From positions 186,001 through 250,000 of the forward strand of contig NZ_SODF01000004.1 of NCBI RefSeq assembly GCF_004365875.1: a DNA stretch of 64,000 nucleotides, in the 5' to 3' direction. The notes under the pieces are model-generated. The model had not been told where the DNA came from and searched no databases. It saw only the letters and a program-made list of their open reading frames with translations. Shown piece after piece: positions 31,532 to 39,614 of this stretch. The DNA is from Kribbella kalugense. Its GTDB lineage: Bacteria; Actinomycetota; Actinomycetes; Propionibacteriales; Kribbellaceae. The position numbers and the translations under genes are program-made. How positions within the stretch are numbered: position 1 is the first letter of the stretch; the number at the start of each line of letters is the position of its first letter.

Positions 31532-32863
31532 CTACCTGTTCCGGAAGCGATTAATCGAGTCGAGGTGCTGCGCGCGCAGGGCCGGGTCGCGGACGCCGAG
31601 GCCTTCGGTGGGGGCAAGCGTGAGCACCCCGACCTTTCCTTGGTGCAGGTTGCGGTGGACGTCGTACGCCGCCTGCGCGGTGTCCTCGAGCGCGTAGACC
31701 TTGCTGACCGTCGGATGCACCATCCCGCGCGCGATCAGCCGGTTCGCCTCCCAGGCCTCGCGGTAGTTGGCGAAGTGAGAGCCGATGATTCGCTTCAAGT
31801 TCATCCACAGGTACCGGTTGTCGTACTCGTGCATGAACCCGGACGTCGACGCGCACGTCACGATCGTCCCGCCGCGCCGGGCGACGTACACCGACGCCCC
31901 GAACGTCTCCCGCCCCGGGTGCTCGAACACGATGTCCGGGTCGTCGCCGCCGGTCAGCTCGCGGATCCGCGCCCCGAACCGCTTCCACTCCTTCTGGTCC
32001 TGGGTGTGCTCGTCCTTCCAGAACTTGTACCCCTCGGCGGACCGGTCGATGATCAGCGACGCCCCCATCGCCCGGCAGATCTCCGCCTTCTCCGGCGACG
32101 ACACCACGCACACCGGGATCGCCCCGCCGTTCAGCGCGAACTGGGTCGCGTACGAACCGAGACCGCCCGACGCGCCCCAGACCAGGACCACGTCGCCCTG
32201 CTTCATGTTGGCGCCGTTCGCCGAGACCAGCTGCCGGTACGCCGTACTGTTCACCAACCCTGGCGATGCAGCTTCCTCCCACGTCAGGTGGGCCGGCTTG
32301 GGCATCAGCTGGTTCGATTTCACCAGCGCGATCTCGGCCAACCCGCCGAAGTTCGTCTCGAATCCCCAGATCCGCTGCTCCGAGTCGAGCATCGTGTCGT
32401 TGTGCCCGTCCGGCGACTCCAGCTCGACCGACAGGCAGTGTGCGACCACTTCGTCGCCCGGCTTCCACGCGTTCACTCCGGGCCCGGTCCGCAGTACGAC
32501 GCCGGCCAGGTCCGAGCCGACCACGTGGTACGGCAGGTCGTGGCGGGCCGTCAGCGGCGACAGCTTCCCGTACCGCTTCAGGAAGGAGAACGTCGAGACC
32601 GGCTCGAAGATCGAGGTCCACACGGTGTTGTAGTTGATCGCGCTCGCCATCACCGCGACCAGCGCCTCGCCAGGCCCGAGCTCGGGCGTCGGCACGTCGT
32701 CGAGGTGCAGACTCTTGCGCGGGTCCTTCTCCTTGCTGTCCAGACCCTCGAACATCGTCGCCTCGTCGGCATGCACGGTGATCCCGCGGTAATGGTCCGG
32801 TACGTCGAGCTTGCCGACGGCGGCGCTGTCACCGGCGAGAATCGCTTCGAGGATCTGCTTCAC
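31532..32863 (-). CDS. ccr: Crotonyl-CoA carboxylase/reductase
   Basis: Reductively carboxylates crotonyl-CoA to ethylmalonyl-CoA with NADPH and CO2, the key step of the ethylmalonyl-CoA pathway and a source of polyketide extender units. The 443 residues match the family. SLHLDDVPTPELGPGEALVA, INYNTVWTSIFEP, GSDLAGVVLRTG, the nucleotide loop WGASGGLGSYATQ and FEHPGRETFGASV are hallmarks that separate Ccr from other zinc-free MDR reductases. The GTG at 32863 has GGAGG 6 nt upstream. It lies near epimerase, thiolase and meaB, all serving the same acyl-CoA pool. Confidence 0.95.
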   Translation of the reverse strand: MKQILEAILAGDSAAVGKLDVPDHYRGITVHADEATMFEGLDSKEKDPRKSLHLDDVPTPELGPGEALVAVMASAINYNTVWTSIFEPVSTFSFLKRYGKLSPLTARHDLPYHVVGSDLAGVVLRTGPGVNAWKPGDEVVAHCLSVELESPDGHNDTMLDSEQRIWGFETNFGGLAEIALVKSNQLMPKPAHLTWEEAASPGLVNSTAYRQLVSANGANMKQGDVVLVWGASGGLGSYATQFALNGGAIPVCVVSSPEKAEICRAMGASLIIDRSAEGYKFWKDEHTQDQKEWKRFGARIRELTGGDDPDIVFEHPGRETFGASVYVARRGGTIVTCASTSGFMHEYDNRYLWMNLKRIIGSHFANYREAWEANRLIARGMVHPTVSKVYALEDTAQAAYDVHRNLHQGKVGVLTLAPTEGLGVRDPALRAQHLDSINRFRNR

Positions 32864-32997
32864 GTCGTACCTCCAGCAGCGGCGGTCAGTGAGCGGAACT
32901 TACCGTCGAGTATGCACGCCTGGCTGTGCCCTGTAACACAGCGGACGGCCGGTGAGACGACCGTCACTTTTGTAGTCCACCGTTGTCAGTGGTCTTA

Positions 32998-33906
32998 TCA
33001 GCGCAGGCGGGTGTGCAGCCGCACCTGGGTGAAGTCGTCACCGGACCGGAGCTGGACCAGATCGCATAGCTGATTCGCGAGCCAGACGCCGCGCCCGCCG
33101 AGTCCGTCCAGCGGCGGCAGGACCCGTCCGACCAGCAGGTCGTCGATCCGGCCGCGGTCGATCACGTCGCAGATCAGCGTGCCGTCCGCGATCCACACCG
33201 CCAGCGTCCCTTGGCCGCCGCCGAACCGGATGCTGTTCGTGCAGACCTCGTGCAACGCCAGCGAAAGGTCTTCGAGCCGGTCCCGCGACACCCCGTGCGA
33301 CGACGCCCGCCCGCCGACCCATTTCCGGATGTCCCCGAACTCGGCCGGCCCGAACTCCCACCGCTCGGCCCGATTCGGTACGTCGACCAGCGCGGTCCGG
33401 AATGTCTTCTCTGCAAGGGCTTCTGCGCCGGAGTGGGTCGCGGTCGGGTCGATTCCGATCGACGCGTCGTACGCGCAGCACAACCGGAACGACTGGTCCG
33501 CCGCGAAAGCGATGTCGCTCAAGCCCTCGTGCAGCAGCACCTCGTCGTACTCGGCCGCGCTCCGGCCGGCATAAGCGAGCTCCTCGAGCCCACGCACCGG
33601 TCCGCCGGAGTGCTTCTCGAGGACGGCCCGCCAGTACGGGATCAGCCGCGCAGGGTTGCCCCCGGCAACGGTCTCGTCGGCGACGATCAGCTCGTCGTAC
33701 GCCGGTCCGACGGCATCACGCAGTGCCGCGAGCCGCTCTGGTGGTAGCACGGCCACGACCTTTTCCCCCGCCGCCAGACCCTCGCGTACGAACGTCGCCG
33801 CGCGCAGCACGAACTCCTCGTCCGTGGCGTGGACGAAGCCGTCGTGCTTGAACCCGGCCGGCGCACCGTGCAAGGAGTCGGTGGCGCTGTCCCTCAGCAC
33901 TCCCAC
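32998..33906 (-). CDS. MEDS-HATPase anti-sigma/sensor protein
   Basis: A 302-residue regulator. The N-terminal half is a MEDS (DcmR-like) sensory domain (HDGFVHATDEEFVLRAATFV, CCAYDASIGIDP). The C-terminal half is an RsbW-like HATPase with the N box LSLALHEVCTNSIRFGG and a G box GLGGRGVWLANQL. Such fusions act as anti-sigma factors or kinases in stress signalling. It has neither a transmembrane segment nor a phospho-acceptor His domain. GTG start at 33906. The partner sigma or anti-anti-sigma factor is not encoded nearby. Confidence 0.85.
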   Translation of the reverse strand: MGVLRDSATDSLHGAPAGFKHDGFVHATDEEFVLRAATFVREGLAAGEKVVAVLPPERLAALRDAVGPAYDELIVADETVAGGNPARLIPYWRAVLEKHSGGPVRGLEELAYAGRSAAEYDEVLLHEGLSDIAFAADQSFRLCCAYDASIGIDPTATHSGAEALAEKTFRTALVDVPNRAERWEFGPAEFGDIRKWVGGRASSHGVSRDRLEDLSLALHEVCTNSIRFGGGQGTLAVWIADGTLICDVIDRGRIDDLLVGRVLPPLDGLGGRGVWLANQLCDLVQLRSGDDFTQVRLHTRLR

Positions 33907-33972
33907 AGACTAGTCCGCCGAACCCAAGCCGGGAGGGCTCAGCGCGCGCCGTCACGCCGTGTTGACTGCTAC

Positions 33973-34401
33973 TTATCCGTGCGTAGGCGGTGGCTCAACG
34001 AGTTCGACCAGGACGCCGCCGGCCGAGCGAGGGTGAACAAAATTCACTCTCGATCCGGCCGTCCCGCGGCGCGGCTCGTCGTACAGCAGCTTCGCGCCGC
34101 GCTCACGCAGTACGTCGGAGACGGCGTCGAGGTCGCTGACCCGGTAGGCGAGCTGCTGGATGCCCGGGCCGCGTTGGTCGAGGAACTTCGCGATCGGCGA
34201 CGCGTCCGACAATGGCGCGAGCAGCTGGATCGAGGAACCGGAGTCGCCGACCGAGAGCATCGCCTCCCGGACGCCCTGCTCCTCGTTGATCTCCTCGTGC
34301 GCAACGGTCATGCCGAACACGTCCGCGTAGTACCGGACGGCCTCGTCGAAGTCGGCCACCGCGATGCCGACATGGTCGATCGCGTCGAACAGCTGATCCA
34401 T
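33973..34401 (-). CDS. mce: Methylmalonyl-CoA epimerase (VOC family)
   Basis: Interconverts (2S)- and (2R)-methyl- or ethylmalonyl-CoA, linking Ccr and propionyl-CoA metabolism to the B12 mutase. The 142 residues form two VOC repeats: DHVGIAVADFDEAVRYYADV with a metal His, SIQLLAPL, and LVELVEPP with the last metal Glu. The segment usually reading HHxA is QQLAYRV here, so the third metal ligand may differ. The ATG at 34401 was picked because homologues start MDQLFxAIDHVGIAV; the frame is open well beyond, but that is antisense to the thiolase. It is divergent from the thiolase. Confidence 0.9.
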   Translation of the reverse strand: MDQLFDAIDHVGIAVADFDEAVRYYADVFGMTVAHEEINEEQGVREAMLSVGDSGSSIQLLAPLSDASPIAKFLDQRGPGIQQLAYRVSDLDAVSDVLRERGAKLLYDEPRRGTAGSRVNFVHPRSAGGVLVELVEPPPTHG

Positions 34402-34515
34402 CCCGCCAGCCTGGCGCAAACCTGGTTCGCAAGGCCAACGAAAGTGGTCGAGCCGACACCATTCGTGTGATCCGTCTGACGTGTTCGAGCAGCGGCGTAC
34501 CAGTGCCGCCGCAGG

Positions 34516-34521
34516 TATCGT
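34516..34521 (+). promoter_or_regulatory. -10 element TATCGT for thiolase-meaB
   Basis: TATCGT ends 6 nt before the thiolase ATG (34528), and no ribosome-binding site lies between, consistent with a leaderless mRNA for this two-gene operon. Confidence 0.45.
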
Positions 34522-34527
34522 GACGAT

Positions 34528-35730
34528 ATGTCTGACACGCGGAACACCTCCGTCATCGTCGCCGGCGCGCGGACCCCGATCGGGCGGCTGCTGGGCGGTC
34601 TGAAGAGCTTCACCGGCGCCGAGCTCGGCGGGTTCGCGATCAAGGGCGCGCTGGCCAAAGCCGGCGTCGCGCCGGACCAGGTCGAGTACGTGATCATGGG
34701 CCAGGTACTGCAGGCCGGCGGCGGTCAGATCACCGCCCGCCAGGCCGCGGTCAAGGGCGGCATTCCGATGGACGTCCCGGCGATCACCATCAACAAGGTG
34801 TGCCTGTCCGGGCTGAACGCGATCGCGCTCGCCGACCAGCTGATCCGCGCCGGCGAGTACGAGATCGTCGTGGCCGGCGGCATGGAGTCGATGACGAACG
34901 CGCCGCACCTGCTACCGAAGTCCCGCGAGGGCTTCAAGTACGGCGACACCACGCTGGTCGACTCGATGGCGTACGACGGGTTGTGGGACGCGTTCACCGA
35001 TCAGGCCATGGGTGCGCTGACCGATCAGGCGAACAACACCGGCTTGAAGCTGACCCGCGAGGAGCAGGACGAGTTCAGCGCTCGTTCGCATCAGCGTGCA
35101 GCCGAGGCCTGGAAGAACGGACTGTTCGCCGACGAGGTCGTGCCGGTCGAGGTGCCGCAGCGCAAGGGCGACCCGATCGTGGTCGACAGCGACGAAGGCG
35201 TCCGCAGCGACACCTCGGTGGAGACGCTGGCCCGATTGCGGCCGGCGTTCGGCAAGGACGGCACGATCACGGCCGGTTCGGCGTCGCAGATCTCCGACGG
35301 CGGCTGTGCTGTCGTCGTGATGAGCAAGGCGAAGGCCGAGGAGCTCGGGCTCAGCTGGATCGCCGAGATCGGTGCGCACGGCTCGGTCGCCGGGCCGGAC
35401 TCGACGCTGCAGAGCCAGCCGGCCAACGCGATCGCCAAGGCCTGCGCGAAGGAAGGCATCCAGCCCGCGGACCTCGATCTGATCGAGATCAACGAGGCGT
35501 TCGCGGCGGTCGGCATCGCGTCCGCACGCGAGCTGCAGGTCGGCGACGACAAGGTCAACGTGAACGGCGGCGCGATCGCGGTCGGCCACCCGATCGGCAT
35601 GTCCGGCGCCCGCCTCGTGCTGCACCTCGCGCTGGAGCTCGGTCGTCGTGGCGGCGGCGCCGGCGCTGCGGCTCTGTGTGGAGGAGGCGGTCAGGGCGAT
35701 GCTCTGATCGTCCGAGTCCCGAAGAGCTGA
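34528..35730 (+). CDS. Acetyl-CoA C-acetyltransferase (thiolase)
   Basis: Condenses two acetyl-CoA to acetoacetyl-CoA, or the reverse. The 400 residues contain all thiolase II residues: the acyl-Cys at position 92 in NKVCLSGLNAI, the GHPIGMSGAR His near residue 353, and the second Cys in LCGGGGQGDA near 384. It likely feeds the 3-hydroxybutyryl-CoA/crotonyl-CoA/Ccr route. It shares one base with the meaB start (TGATG), indicating an operon. Confidence 0.95.
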   Translation: MSDTRNTSVIVAGARTPIGRLLGGLKSFTGAELGGFAIKGALAKAGVAPDQVEYVIMGQVLQAGGGQITARQAAVKGGIPMDVPAITINKVCLSGLNAIALADQLIRAGEYEIVVAGGMESMTNAPHLLPKSREGFKYGDTTLVDSMAYDGLWDAFTDQAMGALTDQANNTGLKLTREEQDEFSARSHQRAAEAWKNGLFADEVVPVEVPQRKGDPIVVDSDEGVRSDTSVETLARLRPAFGKDGTITAGSASQISDGGCAVVVMSKAKAEELGLSWIAEIGAHGSVAGPDSTLQSQPANAIAKACAKEGIQPADLDLIEINEAFAAVGIASARELQVGDDKVNVNGGAIAVGHPIGMSGARLVLHLALELGRRGGGAGAAALCGGGGQGDALIVRVPKS

Positions 35731-36686
35731 TGCCACGACGTACCGCGCCGGTCGGTGAGCTGGTCGAGCGTGCCCGGGAGGGTGACTCCCGGGCAGTCGC
35801 CCGGCTGATCTCGCTGGTCGAGGACGAATCCCCGCTGCTGCGCGAGGTGATGGCCGCGCTGGCGCCGTACGCCGGTCATGCGCACATCGTCGGGATCACA
35901 GGCTCGCCCGGCGTCGGCAAATCCACGTCGACGTCGGCGCTGGTCTCGGCGTACCGCGAGACCGGGAAGCGGGTCGGCGTACTCGCGGTGGATCCGTCGT
36001 CGCCGTTCTCCGGTGGAGCGCTGCTCGGGGACCGGGTGCGGATGCAGGACCACGCGACCGACCGTGGAGTGTTCATCCGGTCGATGGCGTCCCGCGGTCA
36101 TCTCGGTGGGCTGGCGTGGACGACTCCGCAGGCGTTGCGCGTGCTGGATGCTGCCGGGTTCGACGTGGTGCTGGTCGAGACGGTCGGGGTCGGGCAGTCC
36201 GAGGTGGAGATCGCCGGTATGGCCGACACGACGCTGATCCTGCTGGCGCCGGGGATGGGCGACGGGATCCAGGCGGCCAAGGCCGGGATCCTCGAGGTCG
36301 GCGACATCTACGTGGTGAACAAGGCCGATCGCGACGGCGTCCAGTCGGTCACGCGGGATCTGCGGGCGATGCTGGCGCTGGCCGAGCGGGCTGAAGGCGC
36401 CTGGGTGCCGCCGATCCTCAAGACGGTTGCTTCCCGCAACGAAGGGGTCGCCGAGGTGGTGCAGGCGATCGAGGACCGGCTGACCTGGATGCGCGGCAAC
36501 GGCGTACTCACCGAGCGCCGGCAGTCCCGGGCCCGGGACGAGATCGAGGCGATCGCGACGACGGCGCTGCGGCGGCGGTTCGCGCACCTGCACGGGGACG
36601 CGCGGCTCGACGTACTGGCGGCCAAGGTCGCGGACGGGGGCACCGACCCGTATTCTGCGGCGGACGAGTTGATCGCGGCTTTGTGA
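35730..36686 (+). CDS. meaB: Mutase-associated GTPase MeaB (ArgK family)
   Basis: A G3E GTPase that loads and protects B12 in methylmalonyl-CoA-type mutases. The 318 residues include the P-loop GITGSPGVGKST, the switch region DPSSPFSGGALLGDR, the Walker B-like VLVETVGVGQSE and the guanine-specificity VNKAD. The ATG shares its A with the thiolase stop. The mutase large subunit (icmA) is encoded 13 kb away at 49.9 kb, and is the expected partner. Confidence 0.95.
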   Translation: MPRRTAPVGELVERAREGDSRAVARLISLVEDESPLLREVMAALAPYAGHAHIVGITGSPGVGKSTSTSALVSAYRETGKRVGVLAVDPSSPFSGGALLGDRVRMQDHATDRGVFIRSMASRGHLGGLAWTTPQALRVLDAAGFDVVLVETVGVGQSEVEIAGMADTTLILLAPGMGDGIQAAKAGILEVGDIYVVNKADRDGVQSVTRDLRAMLALAERAEGAWVPPILKTVASRNEGVAEVVQAIEDRLTWMRGNGVLTERRQSRARDEIEAIATTALRRRFAHLHGDARLDVLAAKVADGGTDPYSAADELIAAL

Positions 36687-36738
36687 CATCTGTCTCGCTG
36701 TGGAACACCCGAACACGCAGTGTCACATTGTGTCTTTG

Positions 36739-36756
36739 CTTTCCGTTCACGGAAAG
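36739..36756. promoter_or_regulatory. Perfect 18-bp dyad CTTTCCGT-TC-ACGGAAAG
   Basis: Two 8-bp arms around a 2-nt centre, in the 296-nt spacer after meaB. It is too tight for a good RNA hairpin and looks more like a protein-binding operator. A second inverted pair, TGTGACA (36682-36688) and TGTCACA (36719-36725 region), lies just upstream. Confidence 0.45.
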
Positions 36757-36908
36757 TTGTGCCGAATTCGGGCAAATGCCGCAGGATTTCCGCCGTGCCG
36801 GCCGATCGGTGTCTCAGGGCGGCGCGCCGGTGGCTGCCATGCCCCCGAATCCGTTACAGAATGGACCTTGTAGCTGGTGAGCATTGTGCGGTGGGCTGTG
36901 TTCAGTCA

Positions 36909-36938
36909 GTGACAATTGGTGACGGTCCGTGATACAAA
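36909..36938 (+). promoter_or_regulatory. Promoter for the small TM / PH-domain genes
   Basis: GTGACA (36909-36914) and TACAAA (36933-36938) are separated by 18 bp. This is a reasonable sigma-A-type promoter about 45 bp before the small membrane-protein start. The remainder of the 36687-36982 spacer shows no gene. Confidence 0.45.
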
Positions 36939-36982
36939 TTCCAACACAGTCGACCGAGTGGTTAGGAACGAGGAGTGGCGAC

Positions 36983-37141
36983 ATGCCGAAGAAGCTGTTG
37001 ATCTGGTCGCTCATCGCCTTTGCCGGCTTCTATCTGTTCACTCAGCCGGCAAACGCCGCCAACGCCGTGGGAGGCGCGTTCTCGGCCGTTGGTGACGCGT
37101 TCGGGAGCGTCATCACCTTCCTGACCGCGCTGTTCAGCTGA
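36983..37141 (+). CDS. Small single-span membrane or secreted protein
   Basis: A 52-residue protein: a basic MPKK start, a hydrophobic segment (LLIWSLIAFAGFYLFTQ), an ANA-AN site that would suit signal peptidase, then a short amphipathic tail (VGGAFSAVGDAFGSVITFL). Either a membrane-anchored peptide or a ~28-residue secreted peptide. It precedes the PH-domain membrane protein and may be co-regulated. GAGGAG lies ~8 nt before the ATG. I cannot name a function. Confidence 0.6.
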   Translation: MPKKLLIWSLIAFAGFYLFTQPANAANAVGGAFSAVGDAFGSVITFLTALFS

Positions 37142-37153
37142 TCTAGACGTCTG

Positions 37154-37186
37154 AGTGTCCCGTTGCGAGCAATCGTGCGGGACACT
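37154..37186 (+). terminator. Hairpin between small TM gene and PH-domain gene
   Basis: AGTGTCCCG (37154-37162) pairs perfectly with CGGGACACT (37178-37186) over a 15-nt loop. No T-run follows, so termination may be partial, allowing read-through to the PH-domain gene. Confidence 0.65.
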
Positions 37187-37230
37187 TGGCTGTACGGGGT
37201 CACACAACAGCGTGTCAGGGGAGTGAGTGG

Positions 37231-37947
37231 ATGGCCGGAATAGGCCTGTTCCGGATCTTCGACCCGAAGGTCCGGCGCCATCTGATCTCGGACGAGGGCG
37301 AGGTCGTCATCGACGAGGTCCGGCACCACTGGGTCGTGTTCACGGTGCCGATGCTCGAGGTCGTGCTCGCGGCGGCCCTGTTGCTGACGATGGCCACCAC
37401 CAAGATCGGCGGGCAGCCGGTGCTGCTGGCGATCGTGCTGGTGCTGCTCGCGCACGCCTTCTGGCAGTTCCTCACCCAGCATCGAGACCGCTTCGTGGTC
37501 ACCAACATGCGCGTCATGCGGATCCGCGGCGTCTTCTCCCAGACCGTCGCGACCACCCCGATCGCCCGGGTCCTGGACATCACGCTGAAGAAGCCGATCA
37601 TCGGGCGGATGCTGGGCTACGGCCACTTCGTCTTCGAATCGGCCGCGCAGGACCAAGGCTTCCGCGAGATCAAGTGGGTCAGCCGGCCCGACGACCGCGA
37701 CCTGACCATCCAGCGGGTCATCCAGCGCACCGGTCTGCGTGCCTCGGCGAGTGTCGACGTACTCAAGGGTGACGAGGACTCCGACGACGACGGCACCGGC
37801 CCGATCGGGATGGACTCGGCCCAAGAGGTCGCTACGACTACGGCGCCGATCACGACCACCACCGCACCCCAGGCCCGACCCTCGTCGTCTCCCTCCGCCA
37901 CCAAGTCGATCTTCAACAGCGAACGAGGCAACTGGACCGACGACTAA
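37231..37947 (+). CDS. Bacterial PH-domain (bPH_2) membrane protein
   Basis: A 238-residue protein. Two adjacent membrane segments (~residues 45-90, VVFTVPMLEVVLAAALLLTM and LLAIVLVLLAHAFWQFLT) are followed by a bacterial PH domain (DRFVVTNMRVMRIRGVFSQT, VLDITLKKPIIGRMLGYGHF). The last ~60 residues are Thr/Ser/Pro-rich and disordered. GGGGAG lies 8 nt before the ATG at 37231. Its stop overlaps the convergent sigma-factor stop by 4 bp. Function unknown. Confidence 0.85.
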   Translation: MAGIGLFRIFDPKVRRHLISDEGEVVIDEVRHHWVVFTVPMLEVVLAAALLLTMATTKIGGQPVLLAIVLVLLAHAFWQFLTQHRDRFVVTNMRVMRIRGVFSQTVATTPIARVLDITLKKPIIGRMLGYGHFVFESAAQDQGFREIKWVSRPDDRDLTIQRVIQRTGLRASASVDVLKGDEDSDDDGTGPIGMDSAQEVATTTAPITTTTAPQARPSSSPSATKSIFNSERGNWTDD

Positions 37948-39185
37948 CCCTCGTCGGCGAGTTGCTGGAAGTAGTTCCTGCGGCGTTCTCGGTGTTGTCG
38001 CTCGGGATGGCTCGGCGGTGCTGTGTCGAGCGCTTGGTCCAGTTCGCGGACGGCTTCGGCGTAGCGGTGCTTGCGGGCGAGGAGTTCGCCGCGGATCGCG
38101 TGCCGGCGTGAGCTGGGTGGGATCGTGTCGAGGAGCTTGAGGGCGGCGTCGATCTCGCCGGTTTCGGCGATGGCGACGACTCGGGCCAGCTCGGATGCTG
38201 GACTGGGGGACACCTGGACCAGCAGGTCGTACAGGCGGACGATCTCGCGCCAGTCGGTGGCGGTATAGCTCGGAACGCGCGCGTGCTCGGCCGCGATCGC
38301 GGCCTGGAGCTGGTACGCGTCGGCCTGGCGGTCCGATCGCTCAAGAGAGTCGTTGAGAAGCTCGACGCCGCGGGCGATCAGGTCCTGGTCCCAGCGTGAT
38401 CGGTCCTGGAGGTCGAGCGTCACCACCTCGCCGGACTCGTCGACGCGGGCCGGTCGCCGGGCCTCGGTGAGGAGGAGCAGGGCGAGGACCGCGGTCGGCG
38501 TGGGTTGGCCGGGCAGGAGTGTGTGCAGGAGCTCGGCCAGTCGGATCGCCTCCACGCAGAGATCGACGTCGTACGCCGCTTCGCCCTCGGAGGGAGCGTG
38601 GCCCGCGGTGTAGAGGCTGTGGATGACCGCACAGACCGCGGGGAGTCGATCGGGGAGATCCGCCTCCGCGGGAACCCGGTACGGGATGTGGGCGGCCTTG
38701 ATCTTCTGGCGGGCGCGGACGAGCCGCTTCGTGGTGGCGACCTCGGTGGTGAGCAGGACCTCGGCGATCTGGGCGGCGGACAGACCGCAGAGAGTGCGGA
38801 GGGCGAGTGCCACCCGGGTCGGCGGGGACAGGGACGGGTGGCAGCAGGTGAAGATCAGGCGGAGGAGGTCGTCTTGCACAACGTCGTCCGGAGCTAGCGG
38901 ATCCAGGCGGAGCTCGAGCAGCTCTGAGCCGTCGCGTTCTTTGTCGCCGCGGGCGCGCTCGCGGCGGATGATGTCGATCGCCTTCCGGCGGGCGGTCACG
39001 GTCAGCCAGGCGCGTGGTTCGGGCGGTACGCCGGTCACCGGCCAGGCACCGAGGGCCGCCAGCGCGGCCTCCTGGACGGCGTCCTCGGCGAGCTGGACGT
39101 CGCCGACGGTCCGGATCAGGGTGGCGAGGATCCGCGTCCCCTCGATCCGGATCGTCTCGGCAACCGCGCCATACCGCCCGCTCAC
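37944..39185 (-). CDS. ECF sigma factor of the ECF42 type (C-terminal TPR-like extension)
   Basis: A 413-residue extracytoplasmic-function sigma factor. Region 2 includes EDAVQEAALAALGAWP and region 4 LRTLCGLSAAQIAEVLLTTE. A TCCHPSLS motif lies between. The long C-terminal half (HSLYTAGHAPSEG, LLLLTEARRPARV, DWREIVRLYDLLVQVSPSP) is the tetratricopeptide-like extension seen in ECF42 factors, which lack an anti-sigma factor and instead neighbour DGPF genes. The GTG at 39185 lies 5 nt after the DGPF stop; they form an operon. Its C-terminal extension probably governs its activity. Confidence 0.9.
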   Translation of the reverse strand: MSGRYGAVAETIRIEGTRILATLIRTVGDVQLAEDAVQEAALAALGAWPVTGVPPEPRAWLTVTARRKAIDIIRRERARGDKERDGSELLELRLDPLAPDDVVQDDLLRLIFTCCHPSLSPPTRVALALRTLCGLSAAQIAEVLLTTEVATTKRLVRARQKIKAAHIPYRVPAEADLPDRLPAVCAVIHSLYTAGHAPSEGEAAYDVDLCVEAIRLAELLHTLLPGQPTPTAVLALLLLTEARRPARVDESGEVVTLDLQDRSRWDQDLIARGVELLNDSLERSDRQADAYQLQAAIAAEHARVPSYTATDWREIVRLYDLLVQVSPSPASELARVVAIAETGEIDAALKLLDTIPPSSRRHAIRGELLARKHRYAEAVRELDQALDTAPPSHPERQHRERRRNYFQQLADEG

Positions 39186-39190
39186 GGAAC

Positions 39191-39538
39191 CTACTTGGCG
39201 ATGATGACCGGGCGGACCTCGACGGCCCCGCCCCACGCGGCCGGGATCTCGGCCGCGATCTTCACCGCTGCCTCGAGGTCCTCGGCCTCGATCAGGTAGT
39301 AGCCGGTGAGCGCTTCCTTCGTCTCGGCGTACGGTCCGTCGGTGGTGATCACCGGCCCGCCACGTGCCCCCTCGACCCGGACGACGGTCGCCGTCGAGGT
39401 CGGGTGCAGCACGGCGCTCGCCTTGACCTGGCCGGCGAAGTCCACGCCGAACCTCCGGTATTCGGCCAGCTCCTCGGCCTGCTCAGGCGCCCACCAGTCC
39501 ACATCCGCGGTGTAGGTCAGTGCAAGATACTGCGGCAT
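39191..39538 (-). CDS. YCII-related DGPF-domain protein
   Basis: A 115-residue small protein of the YCII/DGPF family, characteristic partner of ECF42 sigma factors. The signature is TTDGPYAETKEALTGYYLIE (DGPY here instead of DGPF). The start MPQYLALTY is supported by AGGAGG 6 nt before the ATG at 39538. Proposed to take part in signalling to the sigma factor; the biochemical role is unknown. A second member with a true DGPF lies at 62.3 kb. Confidence 0.9.
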   Translation of the reverse strand: MPQYLALTYTADVDWWAPEQAEELAEYRRFGVDFAGQVKASAVLHPTSTATVVRVEGARGGPVITTDGPYAETKEALTGYYLIEAEDLEAAVKIAAEIPAAWGGAVEVRPVIIAK

Positions 39539-39614
39539 CGGAATCCTCCTTCTCGCTGAAACCACTGTGGTCTCTCGAGAAGGGAACGAACAGCCTGACC
39601 CGCAGAGGACATCG

